A stretch of 64,000 nucleotides of DNA from Isoetes taiwanensis (taxonomy: Eukaryota > Streptophyta > Lycopodiopsida > Isoetales > Isoetaceae). The position numbers were made by a program, and so were the translations under genes. The notes under the pieces were generated by a model that was given only the letters and a program-made list of their open reading frames with translations, had not been told where the DNA came from and did not search any database. Below are positions 12,370 through 24,685 of the stretch, piece after piece. The DNA lies in NCBI GenBank assembly GCA_021234155.1, contig JAJEKV010000033.1, positions 1,965,454 through 2,029,453 on the forward strand, given 5' to 3'. The first letter of the stretch is position 1. The number at the start of each line of letters is the position of its first letter.

Positions 12370-13290
12370 AGATTTGTGGTATTGTATGAGAAAGGAAAAT
12401 CATACAAAGCAGCGAAAATTTTAGTGGCCCCGGCGGGCCATTTGGCCACAAATTACAAGTTCAGGCAAAGTGCGACGGCCGACTTGAGTAGGATGTCTTA
12501 CCTACGGAGTACCTGCAGATTCGCCATTTTGTGGCACTTTATTGCCTATTACGACATTAGAATGGCCAATTAGATGTTTGCTAATTGGAGTGGTATCGAC
12601 TTTGGGGCCAATTTAGTCCCAAGTGAGAACTAGATAAGCTTATGGAATGGCCATTTAGGCCACTTGGCCAAATCCTGTAATGCCTTAAGTTCGCCAAATC
12701 TTAACTCATTAAGAGGCCCCCTCATAAATTCGTCATTTATGGAGGCCCAACATTATTAGAAATTTTTATTCCTAAATATATCTACCAACTAAGAATAATC
12801 CCTCTCTTTTGGAAAATCAAATGTCAAGGCACTTTTCAATCCTCTTTATGAAGACTCTGGCATCCGATTTCCGATTCTCCCTACCAGCAATCTGTGCATT
12901 ATTGAAATACATGGGGTATGAATTCAAATTCATACAACATGTAACTTAACACATTTATATAGAGTAGCGACTTCTTTATGTTTGGGCAACTAGCTCTATA
13001 TTTAATAGGAATCTATAGCTAAAAATCGCCATTTGAGCTACACATTATTAGATATTTAGTTCAAAAATCGCCAATTGGGTTGCATCCACATTAGGAAAAA
13101 TAAAGAAAAATGGCCAGTTCAGGCTACACTTTTGGGGGCATATTTTACAAGGAATGGCCAATTCATTATACTTGTACAAAATTATAGGTCCCTTAAAATT
13201 TTCCCTGATACAAAGCTGATGCTGGCATTGTTGACAAGGCCAATATGTTGCTAAATGTACGGGTAAAAGATTATTTTCCAAGTTTTCTTG
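12370..13290. repeat. Repeat region rich in TGGCC/AATTGGC motifs
   Basis: Short words built on GGCCA, TGGCC and GCCAATT recur on both strands from 12420 to 13160, and again near 14490-14525. Such clusters resemble the subterminal motif arrays of class II transposons. I could not find paired termini or a transposase, so the element type is open. Confidence 0.3.
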
Positions 13291-15325
13291 TGTTTTGACT
13301 TTATGTCACCCATACTTCATGTTGTGCGCATATCAATTGATATGTCATTCTCCGGTGGGGGGTCTCTTAATTGGCTTGTGCTGCTACAAAGATGTCTCTT
13401 ACTATACATAGGCCAAGGCATTTGAAGTTGTCTATTATCTCATATGTCTTGATCCTTACTATCTTACTTTCATCACTACTACCATCATCATCATTATATT
13501 ATTATTATAAAGGAATATTGTCTCCGAGGGCTCGTATTTGCCACTCTGAGGGCTCGTATTTGCCACGTGCAAAATGTCAACATCATCACTGTCATAACTA
13601 TCATAGAAATCTTTTCGATTGTTTTCTCTTATTATGAAATTGTGGTCATTGATTGGCATAATATTCTCACATTTATTCCCTCTCTTATGTTCTCCACCAT
13701 CCGCACAATCTATGTTGGGTCAAGCACCCTTTTCCACGGCATATGATTTTCAAACTATTGCACAGGTCAAAATGAAATATATAAGTATAATCTAGTTAAG
13801 ACTAAATAACAACACTAGCTTCACAGAATGCTTTCTAAAAGGATTTGAAACCCTTGCCAAAGTAGGTAGCACCATAAACCTTGAAACCAAAGTTCGCCAC
13901 TACATATAAGGCATGCTTATGATTACGCAAAGCCACACATAATGACCAATTAACTCTATTTATCTACTCTATTTATTCTTTCTTCTACTAGAAATGCTTG
14001 TCCATATCAATGCGAACCTGTACTTCCCATATCGGCACTGGTACCTTTAATGGAGGGGCATCATCTAAACTATCCAAACAACATATGCTACTTCACAAAA
14101 CAATAAATTTCAATACAATTTTGCCCAAATACAAAGATAATTCAATTATCTTTTGCTATCCAATTACCTTGCCCTAATTTTCCTACGCCTTTATTTTTTA
14201 TGGCCTCTGGCGTGCTTTTTTGCTAGTTTTTTTTTTTTTTTTAACACAGCTCTACCGAGCCTACCTCCTCCTCTTCTGCAATTCTAGCCTGTCCACGTAG
14301 CACTTTCGTGGCAGTCAAATCTGAGGTGGCATTGCAAGGTATGGTTGGATCTTAATTTTCTTAAATCTAGGGCTGAAAAATGGAACGGAGATGGCATCGG
14401 ACATTGTATGGGACATCTTTTGAGAATCTTCTTTATTCAACCCTCTCACATTCCTCAATCTTCCCCCAAATTCGAATTTGGGGCAGAATTGGGGGTTCTG
14501 GCCAATCGAATTAGGCCAAGTGGCACTCTCTAATTAGCCTACATTACTAATTAATACTATTACTTAGCTTAATTAGGCTAAGTTAGTTGCAATAAACCTT
14601 TTAAGTTGGTCCCCAATGGTCCCGATGCACCAGTGACGTGTCAAGGTAGTTATACGTATACCATATATGTACATGGAACGTTACAGTTCTTGAAGCACCA
14701 GTTAAAGCAAGGATGCAAGTGTCAGTCTGAAATGAAGCATGCACAACCCAAACACAGGCTTTGAGCTAGCAATAAATAGAAGGGGTCAAGCAAAGAAAAA
14801 AACCCAGGTGCACCACTGCCCAACCCATGTTTACGGAGATTGATTCGGTTGGGAACATTTTTTTCCACATCTGTACATAAGGGCAAATGGGTGCAACCCT
14901 TAAACCTTCAAATCGGTCTGATTTGGACTATGGCAATTTGTTATGTCCAATTTTGGTTAGATTCAATCCTTCTACATATTGCATCTGTTGAAAGTTTAGC
15001 ATTTAAATCTTTCCGAAAATGCCCTACAAATATAAAATCTGCCACCTCCTTATTGAAAACCCCTGCCAGTTTGCATATCTTTTCTGCAGCTATCGCAAGC
15101 CTCTTTCCCCGGTGCCAGACTCTAAAATGAAACACACCATCAATCCGTTCTATAGCCAGATATCCATCTTGAGACTGATTTTTTTTTTTTTTTTTTTTTT
15201 TAGATTTAACAAGTCCATTTGGTACTCTTGAAGATTTGAGAGTTGCTCTTCGCTTAGAATTACGCTAAAGCAATTTGGTTATAATGGTATAAAAGGCTTG
15301 GCTGTATATAGCTTAGACATTGCCC
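13291..15325. other. Gene-free stretch with homopolymer runs
   Basis: Contains a (CAT)n/(TTA)n-like tract near 13470-13505, a tandem copy of gagggctcgtatttgccac at 13526-13565, T-runs near 14225-14242 and 15179-15202, and a segment near 14270-14310 resembling 1068-1100. An ORF on the minus strand at 14941-15135 has protein-like composition but no family I recognise. Confidence 0.45.
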
Positions 15326-15568
15326 TTTTTTTTTTTTTGAAGCGAAGGTGGGTTTTATATTCATAATTATAAAAGATACATAGAAATGTAATAGGACTCC
15401 AAAGGAGGCCTATTAACTACAAAAAGTAGATCACCCATGGAAGGGGATGTACAACATGACCTTAATATATCCCAAAAATAGTCATGTAAAAAAGACTGAC
15501 TTCGTAGTATAGCAGAATCCATCATAGTAGATGTCCTGAATCAGCCAAGTGAATGTAATCAAAGAGGA

Positions 15569-15952
15569 CTAGCTATTTGCTCCAACCAGATCTTGCAGAG
15601 ATAAATCAGCTACACTAGAGTTGTCGAGTATGTTGAGCATATCATCCAACTCATGAACATTGAATGAGGTGAAGTCCAGCATCATGAGAACTCGGGCTTC
15701 CCTTCTTTGCTGCCAGTGGTGGAATAGAGCTTGGAAGAGTGGTTTAAGTCCATTGTGTCTCCAAACTGCATGTTTATCTAAAAGCTTTTTAATTGCCATG
15801 GCATGAATGAATTCCTGTTTGAGCAGAATGCAATTTTCAGCAATCATGGCCATAGACATCTCCTCCACTATCACCAAGTGATCTGAACCTCTAGGTGGGG
15901 CTCCAACTTTCTGCATCCTCCTCTGATGATCTGTGTAATACACCATTGGCAT
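15569..15952 (-). CDS. LINE-a downstream ORF of 127 codons
   Basis: This ORF lies in the same frame as the LINE-a ORF2, beyond its stop at 15998-16000 and about 15 codons. It encodes a soluble, helical-looking, acidic-tailed protein with no family I recognise. The intervening segment ends on the minus strand in a pyrimidine-rich stretch and AACAG just before the Met codon, which resembles a splice acceptor. It may be a degenerate extension of ORF2, a 3' ORF of the LINE, or chance. Confidence 0.3.
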   Translation of the reverse strand: MPMVYYTDHQRRMQKVGAPPRGSDHLVIVEEMSMAMIAENCILLKQEFIHAMAIKKLLDKHAVWRHNGLKPLFQALFHHWQQRREARVLMMLDFTSFNVHELDDMLNILDNSSVADLSLQDLVGANS

Positions 15953-15997
15953 CTGTTAGAATTAAAACAAAGAAATGGTATAAACCATGAAATCTGA

Positions 15998-16971
15998 CTA
16001 TTCGATCCCAAGCTTTATCATACTTAGTCCCTTTAAGAATTTTGTGGGCTGTGTGGTAGTATCTTGCAGCAGATTTAAGAATTTAGCTTTGATCCAAGGC
16101 AAGTTCAAATTTTTCTTTTCAATGGCAACCAAATTCCTGTGTTTCCAGATAATCCAACAAGTTAAAATTCTGCAAGTACTCACTATCCTGGAGCTGCCAT
16201 TTAGAAATTCTAGAAGATTTCCAGGGGCTCCCAAATTGAGTTGAGAAGTCCAGGTCCAAATTTCAGCTATTTTTGGACACATGAAAACATGATTAGAATC
16301 TTCTATCATGCCACATCCAAGGGGACATAGTTTGGAAACATTAGTGTCATATTTGGATCTAGAATAGTTTGTTTGGAGATTTTGATGTAGCAGGAGCCAT
16401 CTAAAGGTATTAATCTTGGGGGCTCCATAATTCTGCCAACCTTTATCACATACCGTAGCTAGAGTATTTTCTTCACAAGGCCATAAGACACATGCTCTCG
16501 ACTGCTTGTTTTCTGGCAGGGCCGTGTATATTTCTTTAACTGCGTATGTCTCCTTGTTATTCAGGCTCCAGTTATTCGAGACAGCAGCCAATTCCTCATA
16601 ATTGTTGACCAACCCAATAACCTTTTTGAAAATCAATGTGTCTAAAGCTGACCCCTTAGTTTTCTGTTTTATTTCATCCCAAGTAGCCCATCTAATGCCA
16701 TCCTCACTTCTTAAGTCCCCAAAAGTGTGAAATCCTGCCATGTACCATTGCATATATTTTTGTGGATGTTGAAGAGCCAAGCATCCAACTGTCCCAGGGG
16801 CCAGGGCAGGGTGCCAGAATATTTTTATGTCTCTACATCTGGCATCTACAACTGGAGGTCTATAACAAAGGGATGCATGGTTCCAAGCTTGCAACATTCT
16901 TCTTATAATGGGGGAAGAGTTGGAACATGGGATAAGTTGAAAGAAAGCATAGTCAGGCAGACTGTGCTTAA
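15998..16971 (-). pseudogene. LINE-a ORF2 C-terminal part with zf-RVT
   Basis: The frame reads from LPDYAFFQLIPCSNSSPIIR through LQAWNHASLCYRPPVVDARC to a stop after KLGIE. It has the plant L1 C-terminal zinc-binding region (zf-RVT): W-N-A-K-I-F-WLLLH-L-T, then CPLGCGMIEDSNHVFMCP with C-x3-C and H-x3-C, and the WIIWK-RN motif. This is the part after the RT and thumb domains. It is cut from the rest of ORF2 by the TTAA element at 16972, and the open frame continues across the repaired junction. Confidence 0.85.
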
Positions 16972-17009
16972 CACTAGAGTGGTCAGGTGATGGACCAAAA
17001 ATGGTCCAT
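16968..17009. repeat. Left TIR with subterminal hairpin
   Basis: TTAA, then the 13-bp TIR, then ATGGACCA-AAAA-TGGTCCAT, a perfect 8-bp-arm palindrome. Subterminal repeats of this kind are usual transposase-binding sites. Confidence 0.75.
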
Positions 17010-17843
17010 TTGAAGAGTTCACTTTAAAATTTATATAAAATCAATGGTACAAAATCTATTCAAACCCTTCCTAAGAGTTTATATATGGCAGTTATGGTCC
17101 ACTAGAAAAATATCTAAAAATATATATACCTCCATTCTTGTAAGTTATGCTCTAGCAAACTCAGGAGGGTCAAGTACCAAAAGCTTCATGTTTACATAAA
17201 GTCAAACTGTCTCGACAAAACGTTTTTTTCAAGTTTTTTTATTACATGATATTTTTCTACACGAAATAGGAAAAACGAAACAAAAAATCACATGTCAATC
17301 TGAAGTCTGTGAAGAAAGATAGGGCCATTCAAACATGACAGGATCAAAACGGCTTTCTGCCTCCTCAAAACCAATTATGGTTCCCAGAAGGCAGTTGTAG
17401 TTTAAATACAACAACTTTCACAGGGACATGCATTTTGAGCTAATATTTGATATATAAGCAATTGACAAGTTTCTCCATCCCATAAAAATGTTGGTTGGCC
17501 TTGAATTTGATGTTTGGACTTTCACTTTTGATCTCAATTTTAGGTAACTTGTAATAATGATTAATACTTCCCCATATAGAATAGAATAGAATAGGTTTTT
17601 TAGCGTCCATATAGAGCAAAACTTACTCTATGATGTCCTCCAAAAAATCATAGTATGAAAGTTCAAAATGATATGAAACCAATGCAAAAATAAGCTCATT
17701 AAAAACGCAAAAGACATGGTCACAAAAAATCAAGAAAGGTTTGCGTACCTGAGCCCATTACTGGTCCATAGGTCCATTTAAAATCAATAACTTTCTTATG
17801 TTAATTGACCTCAAGTGAATTTTGGGATATGAATAGCTTCTGA

Positions 17844-17857
17844 TTTACTTTAGTATT
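17844..17857. repeat. Target-site duplication, left copy (LINE-b)
   Basis: GATTTACTTTAGTA directly abuts the 3' tail of the LINE (T-rich on the plus strand). The identical 14-mer is at 29502. Confidence 0.8.
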
Positions 17858-18093
17858 TTTTATTTTTTATTTTTGAAGGACGAAAGCCAAGAAGTTTATT
17901 AATCAGATAAAAAGTACAAAATTTACATGTCTCATCTAACTGTGTAAGCACAAAAAGATGCCACAGGAACACGAGCCTGGAGCACAATGTACTTACTCCA
18001 TAATAAGAGACTAATGATAAGAATCAATTCGAAGATATTGAATCTAGATGCGTTCCATCATTTCTGACTCAAGGGAGGAACACTCGTAGGCTG

Positions 18094-21000
18094 TCAATAT
18101 CTTTTTCTGGGCCACCATAATAACACCGTGTGCAGAAGAATTAATGCCCTGAAAGATGTGGTGTCTGCAACGCTCTCATATCGACCATAGAAGCCAACCG
18201 GAACCAAGATGGAATGCCCTTTGTTTAGCTGGAGGCCATGCGTTGGGATAGGACGCCAAGAGGATGCATCGGCAGTCCAATGCACTGTTAAACAAACCCT
18301 GTAGCCAGGACCATGCTGGTTGAACCTCAGGATAATCAAAGAGACAATGCTCAAAAGTCTCAACATCCGAAAGACAGAGTGAGCATACTGCAGATATGCG
18401 AGGATCATAGCGATGTCGGAAGGCATTAACCCGCAGGCACCTATGGATAACCTGCCACCACAGCACAAACACTTTAGGGTGGAGCAACCTATCCCAAAGC
18501 CATCGCCATGTACGACCCAAAGTGGGTTGTGGAACTTGTAGGTGCCACCCATCTGGCAACTGGAGGGGCTGCGGTGCTAAAAGAAGGCGATATACTGATC
18601 TGACAAAGTGCTTGCCTTTGTGAATATTTTTATGACAGTCTTATGGCACCCTTTCAACAACACCAACTTGCACTATAAGAGGCAAATTTTCTGCGACCTT
18701 CTCCCATAGAGATATATCCCAACGAGAGAGCAGGAACTTTGCCTGAAATTTAGGCCAAGACAGTAGGCGACCCGCCTCATACCATGCTTGAATAGAGACA
18801 ACACCTGCAAGAACCTATCATCTTTGTGTAAGAGGATGAACTGATGCTGCCAATGGAGGTGCTGAGGGGTCTGGAGGCAGTGGTGCCCACCACCATGGAG
18901 TCTCCAATAGGATGTGGATAGAGGGGCATGGCCAAAAAAGATGTTTGACCGCCTTCCATGCTATCAACAAGCCACGCAAAAAATGAGAAGCACTTGGAAA
19001 AGGCTGCAGAGTCTGAAATAAAGCCCAAGGTAGGACTGGTTTGACAGCCTTCTTGCCTAGAGGGATACAGTGACCAAGAGCTTGTCTAAGAAGGCGTGAA
19101 CCAGGAGAGTCATCCTCACCGAAGTCTATCATACCCAGACCACTTGCCCATTTTGGAAGGATGCACTTCGACCAAGCCACCTTAACCATAGCACCTTCCT
19201 CAGTACCCGCCCAAATAAAGTTCTGAACTATTGCATGAGCTCACGCACTTTGATCTGTGGGGCTAGCAACAAGGATACTATATAAACATGGGTACTACAA
19301 AGGACTGATTTGGCTACTGTAATGCGACCCGAAAGAGACAACTTAGCGGTGGACCACCAGAACAAGTGCTTCTCCAAACCCCTAATGATCTCCTCCCATG
19401 CAGCCCCCATAGTAACGTGGATGCCAACTGGAATCCCCAACAACTTGATAGCTTGTCCATGCGCAAGTAATTTCCATGGATAATCGTGAACACATGCCAG
19501 AGCCGGATTATCCAATGTCCACAAAGCTGTACCACAAGAACACCGGAAGCCAGTGAAAAAGTATCTAAAAGCATTTTGGCAAAGAAGAAGATTCTCATCA
19601 TTAGCTTACTAGGAAGAGGAACGGTCGCCCGCGATATTGATTGCAAACCTCTTGTGTGTTGTCCTCCAGTGCAAGACCATGGAGAAATCCCTCTGTCATT
19701 GCAATGGTGAATAACTATGACAAAGCCTCTGCAACGATTGTGAAAAGCAATGGTGCTAAAGGGCATCCCTGGCGAATACCACGACCGAGTGAAAAGGCAT
19801 GTGACGGCTCACTATGGAATAGGACAATCGAAAGCGTAGATATATCTGACTTCATAATATCTGATGTGAATTGTTCCCCAAATCCTAGTCTTAGCATACA
19901 TCTACAAGATGAATTCCCAAATGACACACCGTCGTAAGCTTTTGCAAAATCAAACTTAAGATATACAACTAGAAGGTTTTGCCTACGTGCCCAATAAATT
20001 CCCTCGTAAGCAGCAGCAAGATTGTTCAAAATGCACCGTTTTGGAAGAAAACCTGAGTGGGTTGTTGAGATGGACTCTACCAAGATGTCCTTTACCCGCT
20101 CTGCAAAAGCCTTGGCGAAGATCTTATATATGGATGACAATAAGGTGATAGGCCAATAATCTGGGCCAATAGTCTAAGGATCCTTGACCTTGGGGATGGA
20201 TGAGATGGCACCTGTGTTTAGAATTCTATCCAAAGCAGTGGACCGCCAAAAGTCACAAAAAGTATCATACACATCTGGCTCTAGCCATTCCCAATACTCC
20301 TGGAAGAACTCAATTGGCAAACCATCCAAACCTGGGCATTTGCTTCTTTTCAGTTCAAAGACTGCCGAACCTAAATCATCACCGTTGTCATAGTCGCCTC
20401 TCTATTGACTCAAGGCCGCTCACCGTGAGATGATGGGGAAATCCTAGACAAAACAAAGATCTCGCATTTCTGATTGAAAGGGAAGATGTTTCTCAAAGAA
20501 AAACGCCCGAAGTGGTTATGCAGATGTCGCTTGAGTTCATCGGCTCTGTAGCACCGAACCATTCGGCAAAAGCAATGAGGACATGGTTGATGTCATGCGA
20601 CGCCTCTTAGCTGCACGAAAAAAGAAGCCCATACAACGGTCTCCATCATGAAACCAGTGCAGACCTGCCTTCATCTTTGCTTGCTGAATTTGCTCCTCCT
20701 CCAATGCTTGGATCTGTGCCAAAATATCACGATCATGAACACCTGGAAGACGTCCCTGTCGAGAATGGAGCAGGTCCTAATACAAGGTATCCAGTAAAGC
20801 ACGACCTGCTGCTGCAGACTCTCGACCCCACTCTTTGGCAAAACCCTTGACTGCCGCAATTGCATCCACTATGCCGCCATACCTCGACGCTCGGTTGAAG
20901 GCGCTTGTCCAAGTATTCTTGCAACCTTCTTGAAAGTCGCATCCTTTAAAAACTTCACATTCAAGCAAAACACGCCCTTCCGCATCACGCCGCTGGGGGC

Positions 21001-21640
21001 TCGTCTCAAATGAATTGCGATGGTGGTCCAAACCGAAGTTATCTCTGAGACATAATCGAAAGAGACCTGGAAGTGCCATAACTGTATCTGCATTCCAATA
21101 AGCTCTATCCAACCGAGACCTTGAGCGACCCCCACCAACTTGAACATTGCACCAAGTGAAGGCACCTTCACCATCAATCTTCGAGAGGTTGTAGTCATGG
21201 AGTAGACGGAGCCACCGGGCGGCGCTCAAAACCGGACACACCATCAGAGGTCGCCCCCAACCGATCAGACTCCACTTCCACCATATTAAGATCCCCAACA
21301 AGAAGCCATGAAATGTGGCAGCCCAAGTTGAGTATCTTCCCTCGCAAAGAGGCCCATAGTGAAGCTCTCTGATGAGGTCTATTGTGGGGTAAACATTAAT
21401 TAAACCATATTTAACCCCTTGTTCCTGCCATACAATTAGGGCCCAACGACCAAAGCGATCAGTCGGAGTAAAGATGACTGGCAAGGAAGGAAGCCATGCT
21501 ATCACGACCCCTGCACTGGCAGAATTAGCTGCTGCGATAAGGACATTAAACCTGCGACCAATCATATCTGCAAGCTTTGATACATCTCCCTTACGACACT
21601 TATGCTCTTGAAGACATACAAACTGAGCATCCAATCTTCA
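18094..21640 (-). pseudogene. LINE-b copy A ORF2 (EN-RT-zf), broken
   Basis: On the minus strand the order is an APE-type endonuclease (21634 down, FVCLQEHKCRKGD, GLINVY, the SRLDRAYWN motif), a helical linker (AQIQALEEEQIQQAKMKAG), RT palm (KIFAKAFAERVKDILVESIS, FDFAKAYDGVSF, GIRQGCPLAPLLF), then LSLSGRITVAKSV and a C-terminal zinc knuckle (HPKVFVLWWQVIHR, CSLCLSDVETFEHCLF) near 18200-18560. Frameshifts and stops split it into at least seven pieces. The YADD catalytic box lies in a disrupted segment near 19600. No activity is possible. Confidence 0.8.
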
Positions 21641-21825
21641 TAAGTAGAAAGAAATACGACTCCGCTTGAGGGGGAAGGAGGCTACCCCCCGAACATTCCA
21701 TGAGACTAACCGCATTGATCTTGTGATGGGGTCAATTCAGATGAGACCACTGGTGTCTCAAGGGAATTTGAGGATGTTTCCTGGGCACCTGGCATGGCAG
21801 TAACCTCATCAACCAAATCAACCCA

Positions 21826-22236
21826 CTAAAGTGGATTAAAGCGACCACCGTGGGATGCAATGGGAGGGGCAGTGCTACCTGAAGCAGGAATTGAGTACTG
21901 GGATGCAGAGGAATTAGATCCCTTAGCTGGCTTTCGTGGTTGATGAAGAGCCGGTGGATGTTTAGGTGGTGGGTGGATGCCACGCCGATCAATGTCCATA
22001 TACTGCCCACGAGCCTCTTCAATTTGCCCTTGCGATTTCTGGATTTCAGCCAGTCTCAACATTTGGTGATCCAAAGACTGAGGTGGAGGAGCTGCAACTG
22101 GAAGAGCAGGAGGGGCAATCACAGGCACAGGGACGTGTGAGATATCCATTGAGGTGGGAGCTGATCCAGGAGCATGGAGTGCCGAAGGAGCAGATGGAGA
22201 ATCCTGTTGGTGAACCCTGCGATATTGAGCAAAGAG
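21826..22236 (-). pseudogene. LINE-b copy A ORF1, C-terminal part
   Basis: Reads LFAQYRRVHQQDSPSAPSAL and a proline-rich tail ending with SHGGRFNPL. It matches the corresponding part of copy B ORF1 (27180-27520). Such tails follow the RNA-binding region of plant L1 ORF1 proteins. At 22236 the sequence breaks off and switches strand. Confidence 0.7.
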
Positions 22237-22237
22237 A

Positions 22238-22963
22238 GCTTCGGTCCTGCCACCTCGGCTCGTGGTCTCGAGGGCCATTGCCACCATGGTGGATAATAAC
22301 AGGAAGGAAGTTGTGTCCTATCTCCAGCAATTGCAAGCCAAGCAAGACTTTATGGATGTCCAGCTCCCATCAGACGAAATCTTTTATGAGGTTCATGAGT
22401 GCAGGGCAACTTTTGAGCGTTTTGGGGGCTCCAGTGGTGCAGATTAGCCATGAGGATCATCAACGACATGTGGAGCAGTTGGTTGCGTGTTCTGTGGTCT
22501 GCCACTTCACTGGCCCTTTCTTGGATGTGAAGTGCGTGGGATCTTGGCTGTCTGGGCACCTTTACAAGCTAGGGCTTCCTGCTTATCAATCTATCAAGCT
22601 TGTGGCAAAAGATCAACGTTGCTTTCTTTTGATGTTTGAATCTCCTGAGCCGGCTGCTCAACTCATAGAATAAGGTGTTGATCCTCTCTGGAAACACTTC
22701 TTGCTCTATCAACAGTATGTTCCTGGATCCTTTCCAGCTAAGCCAGATGCCTTACGTGCCCCCATCTGGTTTGCTATCGAAGATTTTCCTCCAGAGTTAC
22801 GGGATTCCAAGTTCATTTCTGCCATTGCTAATGAGATTGGATTCCATTTGCAACACTCCATAACCAATGGCATCACTAAGGTTTGCGTGGCAAGGCCCAT
22901 TCATCGTGATTTGCCTCAAACAATTGTTGTCCAAAGCGGGCCCATGTTCTTTCCATTTGAATA
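22238..22963 (+). pseudogene. LINE-b copy A ORF1 N-terminal segment, inverted
   Basis: This segment carries the next upstream part of ORF1 on the opposite strand: ATMVDNNRKE, then ISHEDHQRHVEQLVACSVVC, SWLSGHLYKLGLPAYQSIKL and IEDFPPELRDSKFISAIANE, ending at QSGPMFFPF. Copy B has the same text uninterrupted on the minus strand. The end nearest the non-inverted part is the more 5' sequence, and the outer end is internal. About 50 bp is missing at the junction. This is the arrangement expected from twin priming of an L1. Confidence 0.75.
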
Positions 22964-24685
22964 ATTGATATTAACACGATCATTTTCACAAAGGTATTTA
23001 CTTGCAACATATCTTTCCTTGCTTTTATGCCGTTTACTTTACTTATCCTAATATGGACTTGATTTCTCATCCGCAATAGCTTCTGATTGATATACACTTT
23101 GCATGTTGTACAATCAGAGCATGTATTGCAATCATCTATTTCTACCTTCTTGCGTAAAAAGAAAAGAAGAGTTATGAGAACCATGATGCATGCTTTAGAT
23201 CCATGAATTAAATGCTTTCTGTTTTTCGCTTTCCGGATTAAAATTATGCTTTGAAGAGCCCAATATAGAGATCACGTAAGAGGAAGAAAGTTGCAGGATA
23301 AAGATGGAGAAAAGTTAAAAAAAAAGCAGAGGTCATTTTTCTCTTTGCGAGTATGTAGCCTCTTCGCATATCGAAATGCATATGGGAAACTCGCAGAGGC
23401 ACTTGATATATTTAAACAAAAATGCAAAAAGAGAAGTGTACTGCCATGCTATGTTAAGCATGGATGTTCAGTTATTTGTTTCAGTAATGGTACTAACGGT
23501 TGTAAGTTCATCTGGCTCCCTCCTCTTGCATGAGGGCAATCCTTTGTTTGACATGCTCTTTAAGGGTTTTTGAATGGGGGTTTACCTTCCTAGATACCTT
23601 TAATGTAGCACATTGATAAGAATTTATCAATGCTTGGGGATTACAATTTTAGAATCAAGATAGTTTATCCTTTCTATTTGATGCCTCCAAGCATGATCAA
23701 GGAACTTGCTATAGGGGCTTGCACTGATACCTGCATGCAATGACCAGTAGTTAGCATGCAGCAATAGTTACATTTCCATAGGCATTGTTTCCTCATTTGG
23801 CATATTATTACAACAAAAGGCGTCTACCATAGAGAAGGAGAGAAAAGAAACTAGGATGTATTCTAAAAAGCATGCCTATATATTCGTAGTAAGACATGCT
23901 GATTGTTTGAAATAATGGTTGATACACAACTATAACATACACCAAATGGAGCAAAGAATTATTCCATAGGCTCCATGCTCAGGCAAACAACACACTCTCT
24001 AAAACCCTTGCACATGTAGTCCAAGCGAATTTTGTTGAATTGGTTGTATTTCAAAAATTTATGTGTGTAATATGAGATGGTTGTTTTGGATGAAGTTCAT
24101 CCAAATGCAATTAAAGATTATTACCATAGCTAATGTAAGTCAAGTTTCAGGCTATGGAGAATGCCTTCTTATAGTTTTTGAGCTTTCTGCTTGCATAGAC
24201 GTACTCAAAATGAGAAGATCTATTGAAAAAGAAACTGTATGTTGCATTACTGAGAGACACAAATTACTATTAAGGTTGACATCTCTACGATGAGGCATTG
24301 TGTCTACAATCACATTAAATCCTCAATGTTAGCTTTCGTATGTTAGCTTTCTCAATTGCCAAAAGGTTTGTTGTAGCCATTCTTGTAAGTAACCATTTCT
24401 TTCTTTGGTGAAAAATTCACGTTGAATTATCATGAACCAACAGATTGAGTCCATTCTGACAAAGCTATAATTTTGCACCATCTGTAGTACCAATACCCCA
24501 TCTTTTTCTATTAAATAACTAAAAATGTTATTTTATCTATATACAAGTTTTTGTACTATGAACGGTTGCACTATGAGGGACTGTACACATTCGACTAAAA
24601 GCAAAATGTAGTGCTATCCAACAAAGATTCTATTAAGATTCTCCTAGATTCTCTAAGACTTTAGAAAGATTTCCCTAGATTTCCA
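22964..24685. other. Unassigned DNA between LINE-b copies
   Basis: No recognisable coding domain on either strand. Its right end (24620-24680) has a loose 10-11 bp repeat of GATTCTC/CTAGATT, resembling the complement of the minisatellite at 62.3-62.6 kb. No poly-A run, LTR or TIR was found at its borders. Confidence 0.5.

Noticed and set aside
15326-15338. TSD for LINE-a
   Set aside because: I compared the left flank (ending TAGACATTGCCC) with the 37.80-37.93 kb region and found only partial resemblance, so none is claimed.
16727-16990. Plus-strand ORF of 87 codons
   Set aside because: It is the antisense shadow of the LINE-a zinc-knuckle ORF and runs into the TIR by chance.
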